From assembly GCA_964604195.1 (NCBI GenBank), contig CAZRXW010000003.1, positions 1 to 57,254 of the forward strand: a stretch of 57,254 nt of DNA, in the 5' to 3' direction. The notes beneath the pieces are model-generated. The model searched no databases, had not been told where the DNA came from, and saw nothing but the letters and a program-made list of their open reading frames with translations. How positions within the stretch are numbered: the stretch's first letter is position 1; every line of letters begins with the position of its first letter. The position numbers and the translations under genes were made by a program. Below, piece by piece: positions 41,620-50,121 of the stretch. The stretch comes from SSEF01 sp964604195. GTDB lineage: Bacteria; Patescibacteriota; Minisyncoccia; Moranbacterales; UBA1568.

Positions 41620-43884
41620 ATGAAAACCATCAATCTCCAAAATATTCTCGCGATTGCACGCAAGGAACTGCGAACATCTTTCAATAGTCCGACCGCCTAT
41701 ATCGTCCTCGTCGTATTTCTCCTTCTTTGGGAATTTCTTTTCTTCAGCAACGTGTTCCTCATCGGAGAAACCTCGCTTCGCCCGCTCTTCACGTATTTGC
41801 CGTGGCTTTTCCTGTTGTTCGTTCCGGCTATCACTATGGGGAGCATCTCTCAGGAGCGAAGCGAGGGAACGATTGAACTCCTCCTCACGCATCCACTCCG
41901 GGATATTGAGCTCATCATCGGGAAATTCTTCGGCAGTCTCGGGTTTGCGGCGCTCACGCTCATGGTCGTATGGCCGCTCGCCTGGAGTATCGGTGCATTC
42001 GGCAACCTCGACTGGGGTGTCGTCGTGGGGCAGTATTTCGGGAGTCTCTTCTTTGCGGCGACTCTCATTGCACTTGGTATCTTTGTTTCAACCCTCTTCA
42101 CAAGTCAGATTTCTGCCCTCCTCGTCGCGACAGCCTTGAGTTTCTTCTACATCATTCTTGGCCTTGATTTCGTGACGGCGACCGTGCCATCGTTTCTTGT
42201 GCCGGTCTTTGAGCGACTGTCTGTCCTCTCGCATTTCGAATCCATGTCGCGCGGGCTGATCGATCTGCGCGATCTCTGGTATTTCCTCTCGGCCATCGTC
42301 ATTTTTCTGAGTTCGGCTTACCTCTTTCTCCTCAAAAGGCGTTATGGCAACCGGCGTTCTCTGTATCGGAGTTATCAGATCGGAATTACGCTGTTTATCG
42401 GTATCGCTGTCCTCACGAATATTGTCGGATCGCGTATCCCAGGCCGTATCGATCTGACCGAAGACAAACTCTACACCCTGACGGATGTTACCGAGAAGAC
42501 AGTCGGTGGACTCGATGATGTCGTGAATATTACGCTCTTCGCGTCCGATGGGCTCCCGGCTCAGCTCCAGCCCGTACTCCGCGATACGAAGGATATGCTC
42601 CGTGATTACCAGACGCTTGGAAAGGGCAATATTGTCCTCTCTACTAAAAATCCTGCCACTGATTCGGAAGCAGTCTCCGAGGCCCAGTCGCTCGGTGTCG
42701 AGGAAACACGGTTCAATGTCATTGGCGAAGGTGAATACCAGTTGAAGACCGGCTATCTTGGCGTGGCGGTCGCCTATGGTGGTAAGAACGAAGTGATTCC
42801 GTTCCTTCAAGATACTGCTGACCTCGAGTATCAGCTCACGAGCTTCATCAAGAAACTGACTGACAAGGACAAAAAGGAAATTGCCTTTCTTTCAGGACAC
42901 GGCGAAAAGAGTCTTTTCCAGGATTATCGGGCACTGAGTAGCGAGCTTGAGAAGCAGTTCGAGGTCAAGGAAGTGACGATCGATGAAAAGACCCCAGGAT
43001 TTTCTGAAAAGACAGTCGCGATTGTCGTTGCCGGACCGAATCAGGCAGTCGACGAAAAGACAAGAGCGGCCATCACAGCTTTCTTGTCAAAAGGCGGCTC
43101 CGCCTTCTTTCTCCTTGATCCGGTTACCGTCACGCCACAAGCTCTCATATCGTCGGCCACTCCGGAAAACTTCACGGATTTTCTGAAGGAGTACGGCGTC
43201 GATGTAACGAGTGACCTCGCCTACGATATCCGTTCTAACGAAGCAGTCAATTTCGGCGGAGGCGGCCGCAACTCCCTGTCATATGTGCTCCCGTACCCGT
43301 TCTGGGCGAGAGTGGGAGCAGTTGACCAGACCTCACCAGTTACCGGGAAGATCGAAAGCGTGCTATTCCCGTGGGCGAGCCCAGTAGTTCTCGATGAGGC
43401 AAAGCTCAAAGGAAAAGGATTTTCCGCGACCAAGCTCCTGGCAACCACTCGGTTCGGCGGGAAAGTCGCTGCCGGTGCTTCGATCGCACCCGACAAGAAA
43501 CTCCCTCAGGAAAAACTCGGCGAACAGCTGATCGCGGTCGGTCTCGAGGGGGCAAGCGTTCAGGCAGGCGGACTGAGGTCTCGTATCGTCATCGTTGGTG
43601 ATTCCGACTTCATCTCTGATCAGTTCGTTCAGAATGCGCCTGAAAATATCGCCTTTGCCTCGGGTACGCTGGCTTGGCTCGGGCAGGAGGACTCGCTGGC
43701 TGGCATTCGAATTAAGCAGAAAGCGGAACGCAGGCTCCTCTTCGAGGATGCGACCCAGGTAGCGATGGTGAAGTATGGCAATATGGCTCTCGCGTTGCTT
43801 TTCCCGGCTGGTTACGGTGCTTTCCGTCTCATGCGTCGCCGTGGACTGAGTAAATTGACTTATGCTTCAAACAACTATGAATAG
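41620..43884 (+). CDS. Fused ABC permease and GldG-like extracytoplasmic protein
   Basis: The 754-residue protein joins two parts usually encoded separately. Residues 1-240 are an ABC-2 permease (six TM helices; motif SISQERSEGTIELLLTHPL, then LRDIELIIGKFFGSL). After a seventh helix (ITLFIGIAVLTNIVGS), residues about 275-720 form a GldG-type domain (RIDLTEDKLYTLTDVTEKTV, ITLFASDGLP, IAFLSGHGE, VVAGPNQAVDEKTRAAITAFL, SRIVIVGDSDFISDQF), with a final TM near residue 735. The extracytoplasmic part resembles an IFT52-like/DUF4350 fold. It overlaps the DUF4340 start by 8 nt. Confidence 0.88.
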   Translation: MKTINLQNILAIARKELRTSFNSPTAYIVLVVFLLLWEFLFFSNVFLIGETSLRPLFTYLPWLFLLFVPAITMGSISQERSEGTIELLLTHPLRDIELIIGKFFGSLGFAALTLMVVWPLAWSIGAFGNLDWGVVVGQYFGSLFFAATLIALGIFVSTLFTSQISALLVATALSFFYIILGLDFVTATVPSFLVPVFERLSVLSHFESMSRGLIDLRDLWYFLSAIVIFLSSAYLFLLKRRYGNRRSLYRSYQIGITLFIGIAVLTNIVGSRIPGRIDLTEDKLYTLTDVTEKTVGGLDDVVNITLFASDGLPAQLQPVLRDTKDMLRDYQTLGKGNIVLSTKNPATDSEAVSEAQSLGVEETRFNVIGEGEYQLKTGYLGVAVAYGGKNEVIPFLQDTADLEYQLTSFIKKLTDKDKKEIAFLSGHGEKSLFQDYRALSSELEKQFEVKEVTIDEKTPGFSEKTVAIVVAGPNQAVDEKTRAAITAFLSKGGSAFFLLDPVTVTPQALISSATPENFTDFLKEYGVDVTSDLAYDIRSNEAVNFGGGGRNSLSYVLPYPFWARVGAVDQTSPVTGKIESVLFPWASPVVLDEAKLKGKGFSATKLLATTRFGGKVAAGASIAPDKKLPQEKLGEQLIAVGLEGASVQAGGLRSRIVIVGDSDFISDQFVQNAPENIAFASGTLAWLGQEDSLAGIRIKQKAERRLLFEDATQVAMVKYGNMALALLFPAGYGAFRLMRRRGLSKLTYASNNYE

Positions 43885-44812
43885 AAAAACATTGCTCATT
43901 CTTTTCGGGATCCTTATCGCGCTCGGTGTCGCGACCAGTTTCCCGTTCTGGCAAAAGGAAGCTGGTTTCATGCGATCGGCTCCGTCCAAAGTGGAACTCG
44001 ACTTCTCAGCGTTTACGAAAGACGCTACAGGGAAGACTGTGATCGCGAAAAAAGGCGAGGAAAGGAAAGTGTTGGAGCGCAAAGACGGTGTATGGATGAT
44101 TGATACTTTTGAAGCGGCTCCGAAAACCGTGGATACGTTCTTCGATTCGGTAACCAGTCTCAAGGTTGGCGCGCTCGTCTCCAAGAACAAGAATAACTTT
44201 TCTGGATTCGGCGTCGGAGAGGAAGGGTATGAAGTGACATTTTCGGCGAGCGGGAAAGAGGATTCCTTCGTTATCGGTTCGCGCGGACCCTCCCTTGGTT
44301 CGTTCTATGCTCGGAAGAAAGACGGCGTAAATGTTTATCTGGTGGAAGGCAAGCTCCCGGACACTTTATCACAAACCGTTTCTTTCTGGCGCGACAAGTC
44401 GCTCCTGAACATCTCGAAAGACGAAATCGGAAAGGTCGAGATTCTCTCGAAAACCGCTTCGCTCAGTATCACCAGAACCCAAGACGGGAAGTGGCAGACG
44501 GAAAGCGGTGGTAAGAAAGCCGTTCTCGAAGAAACACTCGCGAAGCAGCTGACCGAGGCGATCGGCTCTCTTGAAGGATCCGATTTCCTGACAAAAGAAC
44601 AGGAGTCGGAGTTCAGGAAAGCGAGCGGGAAAACCATCCTGCGCCTGTCTGACGGCACTGGCAAAAAGCTGGCGGAAATTCAGCTGCTGAAAAAAGAAAG
44701 CGATTGGTGGGCAGTCGCGGAAGGTCGACCGTTTATCTACAAAGTGCCAGTATATCAGCTTTCGGATATTCTCCTCACGCCTGAACAGGCGTTTGGCAGT
44801 GGCAAAAAATAA
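43877..44812 (+). CDS. DUF4340 membrane-anchored protein
   Basis: ATG 43877 (MNRKTLLILFGILIALGVA; five codons inside a longer frame) gives 311 residues with one N-terminal TM and a repeated beta-rich extracytoplasmic domain typical of DUF4340 (VIAKKGEERKVLERKDGVWMI, VTSLKVGALVSKNKNNFSGFGV, FWRDKSLLNISKDEIGKVEI, WWAVAEGRPFIYKV). DUF4340 proteins nearly always follow GldG-like genes, as here. The complex is therefore complete: ATPase, permease-GldG and DUF4340. Its cargo is unknown. Confidence 0.88.
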   Translation: MNRKTLLILFGILIALGVATSFPFWQKEAGFMRSAPSKVELDFSAFTKDATGKTVIAKKGEERKVLERKDGVWMIDTFEAAPKTVDTFFDSVTSLKVGALVSKNKNNFSGFGVGEEGYEVTFSASGKEDSFVIGSRGPSLGSFYARKKDGVNVYLVEGKLPDTLSQTVSFWRDKSLLNISKDEIGKVEILSKTASLSITRTQDGKWQTESGGKKAVLEETLAKQLTEAIGSLEGSDFLTKEQESEFRKASGKTILRLSDGTGKKLAEIQLLKKESDWWAVAEGRPFIYKVPVYQLSDILLTPEQAFGSGKK

Positions 44813-44825
44813 CTACGACTGAAAG

Positions 44826-45359
44826 ATGCAAAGACTCCGGTTCGGAAAAATTATCGCGATGACGCTCGCTGTTGCCACTCTCTATGTGGTAGCGATGGCT
44901 TATCTTATGAACGCGAGCCTCGTGCAAGACGCGATATTTGGCGACCATACCCTGGAATATACACGCGACATTCTTTTCGCCCTCCTGTTCGGAATAGGAA
45001 CGGTGATGAGCGGAGTCAGTCTTTTCCTCCTCTTCACGATAGCGCTTTTGACGGGAGCGAATGTCTCGCTTCTCGTGGAACGGATACGGAGCGCCCGCGT
45101 TTCGGGGAAAATGCGGGCAACGGTCGGCGGGAGTTCTCTGCTTGGTATCATTGGGGGTGGTTGTGCGAGCTGCGGACTTCCCATCCTCGCCCTGCCAGGT
45201 ATAAGTGGTGCTATCGCGTACCTGCCTTTCCAAGGAATGGAACTGTCGATCGTAGCCATTATGTTGCTCACGATTTCCTTTCTCTCTCTCATCAGAAGCC
45301 GCTCGGGAGAAGTCTGCCGGATTGTCGCGTTGGAAAGAAAATCCGCAGAAAACGGATAA
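44826..45359 (+). CDS. Polytopic membrane protein with GCASCG motif
   Basis: The 177-residue protein has about five hydrophobic segments. Before the last pair lies GIIGGGCASCGLPILALPG, a glycine-rich loop with a Cys-x2-Cys pair at the membrane boundary that is suited to binding a metal or to disulfide exchange. A late Cys (EVCRIVALE) is in the tail. I do not recognise a named family. It follows the DUF4340 gene by 13 nt and precedes another membrane protein and a Zn/Cd-type ATPase, which makes metal handling a reasonable guess. Confidence 0.65.
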   Translation: MQRLRFGKIIAMTLAVATLYVVAMAYLMNASLVQDAIFGDHTLEYTRDILFALLFGIGTVMSGVSLFLLFTIALLTGANVSLLVERIRSARVSGKMRATVGGSSLLGIIGGGCASCGLPILALPGISGAIAYLPFQGMELSIVAIMLLTISFLSLIRSRSGEVCRIVALERKSAENG

Positions 45360-45385
45360 TGATAATCTGAGAATTTCGAAACCCT

Positions 45386-46189
45386 ATGTTACAAAAAATT
45401 GTAAAGAGATTGCCTCTTCACTCGCGTTGGAGATTAGCCTTGAAAACTGTTCCATTTGTCATGATGGTTGTCCTGGCGAAATTCTCCCTGCACTCTTTGG
45501 GGTACGAGTTTCTGACGCTGAACTCTCTTTTTGCAGCACTCATCTCGGCCAATATATTCCTGATCGGTTTTCTCATATCCGGCACCCTGGTCGATTACAA
45601 GGAGAGTGAGAAGCTGCCGGGCGATGTAGCGGCCAGTCTGGAGACAATGGCTGACGAGGCGTTGATTCTTTACAAGAGCAAGCAGAGCCCGGAAGCGAAG
45701 GATTTTCTTCGGAAACTCTCGGAGTTCAGCGGATCTCTCGTCGACTGGTTTCACAAGAAAGAGCGGACGAACCAGGTGATGGCAACGCTTCGTTCTTTCA
45801 ATGACGACTTTCTCGCCTTTGAGAGTCAGACGCAAGCGAACTTCATCGTCCGATTGAAACAGGAACAGCATTCGCTGAGAAAAATGATCAACCGGATCCA
45901 TACGATCAGGGAAACTTCTTTTCTGGGGACCGGCTATGCGATCGCTGAGATCATCACTTCCATTCTCGTGGTCGGTCTCATCTTTGTGAAGATGGACCCG
46001 TTCTTTGAAAGTGCATTTTTTACTTCCTTCGTCAGCTTCATCATGATCTACATGATTTTTTTCATTAAAGACTTGGACAACCCGTTCGGGTATAATGAGG
46101 AGGATAGTCTCGTTGAAGAGGTTTCTCTGAAGCCGGTTTTTGACAGTCAAAAAAGAATCAGTTCGTATTATCAGGAGTTAAGCAAGTAA
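45386..46189 (+). CDS. Membrane protein with bestrophin/DUF-like four-helix layout, unknown
   Basis: The 267-residue protein has two hydrophobic helices near the N terminus (VPFVMMVVLAKFSLHSLGYEFL and LFAALISANIFLIGFLISGTL), a cytosolic helical region of about 110 residues rich in charge (FLRKLSEFSGSLVDWFHKKER), then two more helices (GYAIAEIITSILVVGLIFVKM, FFTSFVSFIMIYMIFFIKDL) ahead of DNPFGYNEEDSL. The last motif recalls the DxPF(E) segment after the last helix of bestrophin-like anion channels and related DUF4239 proteins. That is a weak resemblance, so the function stays open. It ends 4 nt before the P-type ATPase start. Confidence 0.6.
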   Translation: MLQKIVKRLPLHSRWRLALKTVPFVMMVVLAKFSLHSLGYEFLTLNSLFAALISANIFLIGFLISGTLVDYKESEKLPGDVAASLETMADEALILYKSKQSPEAKDFLRKLSEFSGSLVDWFHKKERTNQVMATLRSFNDDFLAFESQTQANFIVRLKQEQHSLRKMINRIHTIRETSFLGTGYAIAEIITSILVVGLIFVKMDPFFESAFFTSFVSFIMIYMIFFIKDLDNPFGYNEEDSLVEEVSLKPVFDSQKRISSYYQELSK

Positions 46190-46193
46190 TGAT

Positions 46194-48125
46194 ATGTGCC
46201 AAGAAAATTCCGCGAGCTGCTGCTCAGAAGAAAAAAAGACTCCTCCGCTAGAGCTTTCATTCATCGATCGAAAAAAGATGCTCACGGCGCTTTCCGGCCT
46301 CAGCACCGGTGTCGCGTTTGTTTTGAGCTTTTTTCCGGTTTCGGAAGCCATTCTTACCGCCCTCTACCTTACTGGTGTGCTCCTTGGAGGTATCTATGTG
46401 GTAAAGAGCGCACTCAATGGATTGATGAAGCAGCGGTTTCTCAACATAGACTTCCTTGTGGTGGTAGCCGCGCTCGGAGCCCTTTATATAAATCAGTTGC
46501 CGGAGGCCGCCGCGGTCGTTTTCTTTTTCTCGCTCTCGGAGGCTTTGGAAGAGTATGGCGTTGCGAGATCGCGCAAGGCGCTCCAGGCACTTCTGCATAA
46601 AGCGCCGAAGCAAGCAAGATTGACCGACGGAACCATGATCGTCGTGGATCAGGTTTCTATTGGGGCAAAGATTGCCATCCGCCCTGGCGAGCTCATCTCT
46701 CTTGACGGGAAGGTCTTGACGGGCGATTCCGCCGTGAATGAAGCCACCATTACGGGCGAACCTCTTCCTCACAACAAACGCACAGGAGACCCTGTTTTCG
46801 CCGGAACGCTCAATGAGAACGGTTACCTGGAAATCGAGGTGACCAAGGCGAGCAATGACTCCACCTTTTCGAAGATTGTCCGCTTGGTCGAAGCCGCGCA
46901 GCAAGCCAAAGCACCAAGCCAGGAATTCATCGACCGCTTCGCCCGGTTCTATACCCCTGCGGTCGTCATTTTGGCTTTCGGCATTGCTGTTTTGCCCCCG
47001 CTCGTCTTGGGAGCACCTTTTATGGATTGGTTTACGCGAGCCCTTGTGTTGCTCGTCATCGCCTGTCCTTGTGCGCTGGTGATTTCAACGCCGGTCGCCA
47101 TCACCTCGGCTATCGGAGGCGCTTCCCGGAGAGGCGTTCTCATCAAGGGCGGCAAGCATCTGGAAGCGATGCAGAAGGTGAAAGCGATTGCTTTCGACAA
47201 AACGGGAACACTGACGGTTGGAGAGCCGTATATTTCTGAGGTGATCGCTCTCAATGGTTTTTCGGAGCAGCGTATACTCGAGGATGCGGCGGGTGTCGAG
47301 CAGTTTTCCTCACACCCACTCTCGAAAAGTATTCTCCAGTTTGCCAAAGAAAAAGGTATTACGCTCCATCCGATGAAGGATTACTTGAACATAGCTGGCA
47401 AAGGAGGAAAAGCGATCTGCACGGTTTGCGACGATCAGGAGCACTGCGTTGGTAACCTCAAGCTTATGAATACGCACGGGGTTCCGACACAGGAGGTTGC
47501 TGAGAAAACAGAAAGACTCGAACGTGAAGGGAAAACAATCGTGCTCGTCTCCGGCGGAGGATCGCTTATGGGCATCATCGCTATCGCCGACCGGATCAAG
47601 GATGATGCTAAAGCAACTGTAGATCGACTGGTTAGTCTCGGAGTCCGGCCAGTCATGCTTACCGGGGATAATCAGCATACAGCATCCTTTGTCGCCCAAG
47701 ATCTGGATATTCCCGAGGCGTACGGAGATCTTCTTCCAGAAGACAAGGTTGCGAAAATTGAGGAACTGAAAAAGAAGTACGCTTACGTAGCCATGGTCGG
47801 CGACGGGGTGAATGACGCGCCTTCGCTCGCGCTCTCGAATGTCGGCATCGCTATGGCCTCGAAAGGCTCGGATGTCGCTATCGAGACAGCCGATATCGCT
47901 CTTATGAGTGAAAATCTTTCAAATATTCCCGATCTTGTGAATTTAGGAAAACGAACGGTGCGGACTGTGAAGCAGAACATTGCGGGAGCGCTTCTGGCGA
48001 AAGTGGCATTCGTAGTCCTTGCAGTCTTTGGTATCTCACATCTCAGCATCGCCATCGCGGCTGATACAGGGATGGCGCTTCTTGTTATCCTGAACAGCTT
48101 ACGACTCTTTCGTTTTAAATTGTAA
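46194..48125 (+). CDS. P1B-type heavy-metal-exporting ATPase (ZntA/CadA-like)
   Basis: The 643-residue pump has the P-type landmarks: TGE in ATITGEPLP (residues 187-189), CPC at 291-293 in VIACPCALVISTP, the phosphorylated Asp335 in FDKTGTLT, HP in SSHPLSKSI, TGDN and MVGDGVNDAPSLA. CPC with ADTGMALLVILNSLRL in the last helix is the P1B-2 (Zn, Cd, Pb) pattern. No N-terminal HMA domain is present; instead there is a short Cys cluster (Cys2, Cys9, Cys10 in MCQENSASCCSEE). It would expel divalent soft metals from the cytosol. It closes the plus-strand block and converges on terL. Confidence 0.93.
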   Translation: MCQENSASCCSEEKKTPPLELSFIDRKKMLTALSGLSTGVAFVLSFFPVSEAILTALYLTGVLLGGIYVVKSALNGLMKQRFLNIDFLVVVAALGALYINQLPEAAAVVFFFSLSEALEEYGVARSRKALQALLHKAPKQARLTDGTMIVVDQVSIGAKIAIRPGELISLDGKVLTGDSAVNEATITGEPLPHNKRTGDPVFAGTLNENGYLEIEVTKASNDSTFSKIVRLVEAAQQAKAPSQEFIDRFARFYTPAVVILAFGIAVLPPLVLGAPFMDWFTRALVLLVIACPCALVISTPVAITSAIGGASRRGVLIKGGKHLEAMQKVKAIAFDKTGTLTVGEPYISEVIALNGFSEQRILEDAAGVEQFSSHPLSKSILQFAKEKGITLHPMKDYLNIAGKGGKAICTVCDDQEHCVGNLKLMNTHGVPTQEVAEKTERLEREGKTIVLVSGGGSLMGIIAIADRIKDDAKATVDRLVSLGVRPVMLTGDNQHTASFVAQDLDIPEAYGDLLPEDKVAKIEELKKKYAYVAMVGDGVNDAPSLALSNVGIAMASKGSDVAIETADIALMSENLSNIPDLVNLGKRTVRTVKQNIAGALLAKVAFVVLAVFGISHLSIAIAADTGMALLVILNSLRLFRFKL

Positions 48126-48216
48126 TTGTTTCAAATAAAATTTTTAGAAATTCTTGTAAAAGTCTGTACTATTAAGACTATGTAGATTAAACGAGGTGCC
48201 GCCAAATTGCGCTTCA

Positions 48217-49716
48217 CTAGCGTACATTTACATAATCGGGATAATAGACAATGTTGTTATCGTCACCATAACCCCCGATCCAAGCAATAAGAAACGTTCC
48301 CTCATGCGCATGTTTATCCATCGTTGAATTCACAAGAAGTGAGAATGCATCAGCTAGATCATCATGTTTTTCGACCCCAAACCCGATCAATTGTTCAATA
48401 AGCTCTTCGCAACCCTTTCGTGGGAACTTGATAATGCCTGATTTGATCGCCGTCGATGTCAGTGCCAGTCTCGTCCGTTTGTCTCCCTTTGGCTTGATTG
48501 CTTCGGCGGTAATTTCCTGCATTTCAAGCATTTGTGGCAATGCCTCCTGATAGGCAACACTTTCTACAAAGATAGTGTCAGAACGGTTGGGCATGGTGGT
48601 ATTCTTGATGTTCTTGAGTAGATCAACCTGAGCGGGAAAATTCAGTTTCTGTGATATGGGATTTGGCAGGATATACATCCGCATTTTTTCACGCCGGGAA
48701 TAGACCTGTGCTGAAACTACCGCTGTGTAATCGGCGGAATCCTTTTCTGAGATTGCCAAATCTACTCCAGCATAGGTACCCCGATAGCCTGTATGATCTT
48801 CACCGGGCAGTTCATCATAATACTGGATCCATTCAGGATAGATAACTTGATCATCGCTCGGGATAATACGCAAGAGATATTCGCGTTGCCACGATATCTC
48901 GCTGGCGACTTTTCTCCTCTCCTCCTCAATATCCTGTTCGCTTGGATATTTCCCAGACCAAAGACAGACACCGTCCTTATCAATCAGTGGATACTCTTTG
49001 AATACCCCTCTGGTTTTCTCTTGGGCTATTTCTTCCTTGATCCGCATAAGGAGCGAATCTTCGTGAAGAAGATTACCAACGATGATTAGGCGGGTATTCC
49101 TGTCGCCGCCAGGGATGACTTCGCCTCGAAGCCAGTGATATATTTTATCGCGACCTTCTCGGGTCTTGGTGGATTGCACATCTTCGACATCATCGCAGAT
49201 AATCAAATCCGGTCGGTGTTCATTGTGCCGAATGCCTCGGATGCTTTGGTCGGTTGAGGCTACTGTAATGCGCGCGCCATGTTTTTTGAACACGAGCGAA
49301 TAGGAGCCCCATTCCTCGCTCTCTTCTTGGAACGGCCCGAGGTCACGTTTCAAAACGTCGTTTCCTTCCAGTTCCGTACGGATATTCATCATGTGTTGTT
49401 TCGCTTGGGCTTTGGTTTGACAGAATACAGCACAGAATTTCTTCTGCTGTTTTCCGAGAATCGCCCAGATCGGATAGGCGGTCGTCACCATGGTCGATTT
49501 TCCAGATCCACGAAAGGCAACCACAAAGAGACTCTCTGTTTTGCTGCGTTCGAGGTAGTGAATGATTTCCTTCTGAAAATCTGCTGTCTCATACTTCACA
49601 TAGTGGGCATAGTAGAAGTGGAAGAAGTAAAGGAAACTATCTTTCGTGATGGAGGTGCGGACAAGGCGGTCTTTGATCATCTTGTTGACCAAAGTGTTTG
49701 GAATGATTTTTTGCAT
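48217..49716 (-). CDS. terL: Phage terminase large subunit
   Basis: This is the DNA-packaging motor, 499 residues. ATPase: VVAFRGSGKSTMV (Walker A, residues 69-75), DLIICDDVEDV (Walker B), and the coupling motif IIVGNLLH. Nuclease: TYAGVDLAISEKDSADYTAV (first Asp), FVESVAYQE, and VEKHDDLADAFSLL (terminal Asp pair). It follows terS by 6 nt on the minus strand. No portal, protease or capsid gene follows; the next gene is the convergent ATPase, so the phage module is truncated or has lost its structural half. Its last 30 residues match the relic at 34.07-34.17 kb. Confidence 0.92.
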   Translation of the reverse strand: MQKIIPNTLVNKMIKDRLVRTSITKDSFLYFFHFYYAHYVKYETADFQKEIIHYLERSKTESLFVVAFRGSGKSTMVTTAYPIWAILGKQQKKFCAVFCQTKAQAKQHMMNIRTELEGNDVLKRDLGPFQEESEEWGSYSLVFKKHGARITVASTDQSIRGIRHNEHRPDLIICDDVEDVQSTKTREGRDKIYHWLRGEVIPGGDRNTRLIIVGNLLHEDSLLMRIKEEIAQEKTRGVFKEYPLIDKDGVCLWSGKYPSEQDIEEERRKVASEISWQREYLLRIIPSDDQVIYPEWIQYYDELPGEDHTGYRGTYAGVDLAISEKDSADYTAVVSAQVYSRREKMRMYILPNPISQKLNFPAQVDLLKNIKNTTMPNRSDTIFVESVAYQEALPQMLEMQEITAEAIKPKGDKRTRLALTSTAIKSGIIKFPRKGCEELIEQLIGFGVEKHDDLADAFSLLVNSTMDKHAHEGTFLIAWIGGYGDDNNIVYYPDYVNVR

Positions 49717-49722
49717 AAGAAT

Positions 49723-50121
49723 TTAGTTAGAGTTCTTTAAGGATTTTGATTGAGTGATTTTCGCCAGCTTGAGAGCCTGCTTTACGACCTTGGCTTGGGC
49801 AGGTGTTAGTTCTTCTGGGTCGTCCTTGGTGGTGATCTCCAGCTTATTCTTGTAATTGTCATTCCGGTGCCGGAGCCAGAAGCTGATAGCTGGCCAATTC
49901 TTTTCCTTGATGAGATTGAGCAATTGGCTTTCGCTCATGTCGTTTACGAGCGCTACACCATCTGCAAGAGCCTCATCCATTTTTTTGGAAAAGACGGAAT
50001 CATCTTTGCGCCATCGGTACACACTATTACGGGAAAGCCCAGTTTTCTCGCAGGCCACCTGAACGATCGGGATGCGTGCCAGTTCTTCCAGAAACTGGTT
50101 TTGGTATTTATTTTTCTTCAT
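49723..50121 (-). CDS. Terminase small subunit-like HTH protein
   Basis: From ATG 50121 (overlapping the end of the MTase gene by 14 nt) the 132-residue product has an HTH: RIPIVQVACEKTGLSRNSVYRWRKDDSVF, then a helical middle (FSKKMDEALADGVALVNDMSESQLLNLI) and WPAISFWLRHRNDNYKNK, which matches the phBC6A51-like terminase small subunits. It would recognise the pac/cos site and load TerL. The C-terminal tail ELTPAQAKVVKQALKL is a short helix. Gene order (terS-terL) supports the call. Confidence 0.75.
   Translation of the reverse strand: MKKNKYQNQFLEELARIPIVQVACEKTGLSRNSVYRWRKDDSVFSKKMDEALADGVALVNDMSESQLLNLIKEKNWPAISFWLRHRNDNYKNKLEITTKDDPEELTPAQAKVVKQALKLAKITQSKSLKNSN

Noticed and set aside
34066..48330. 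Recent direct duplication of terL flanking the cargo
   Set aside because: The two 3' ends align as protein but differ at many bases and by small gaps, so they come from diverged phages rather than from a target duplication.
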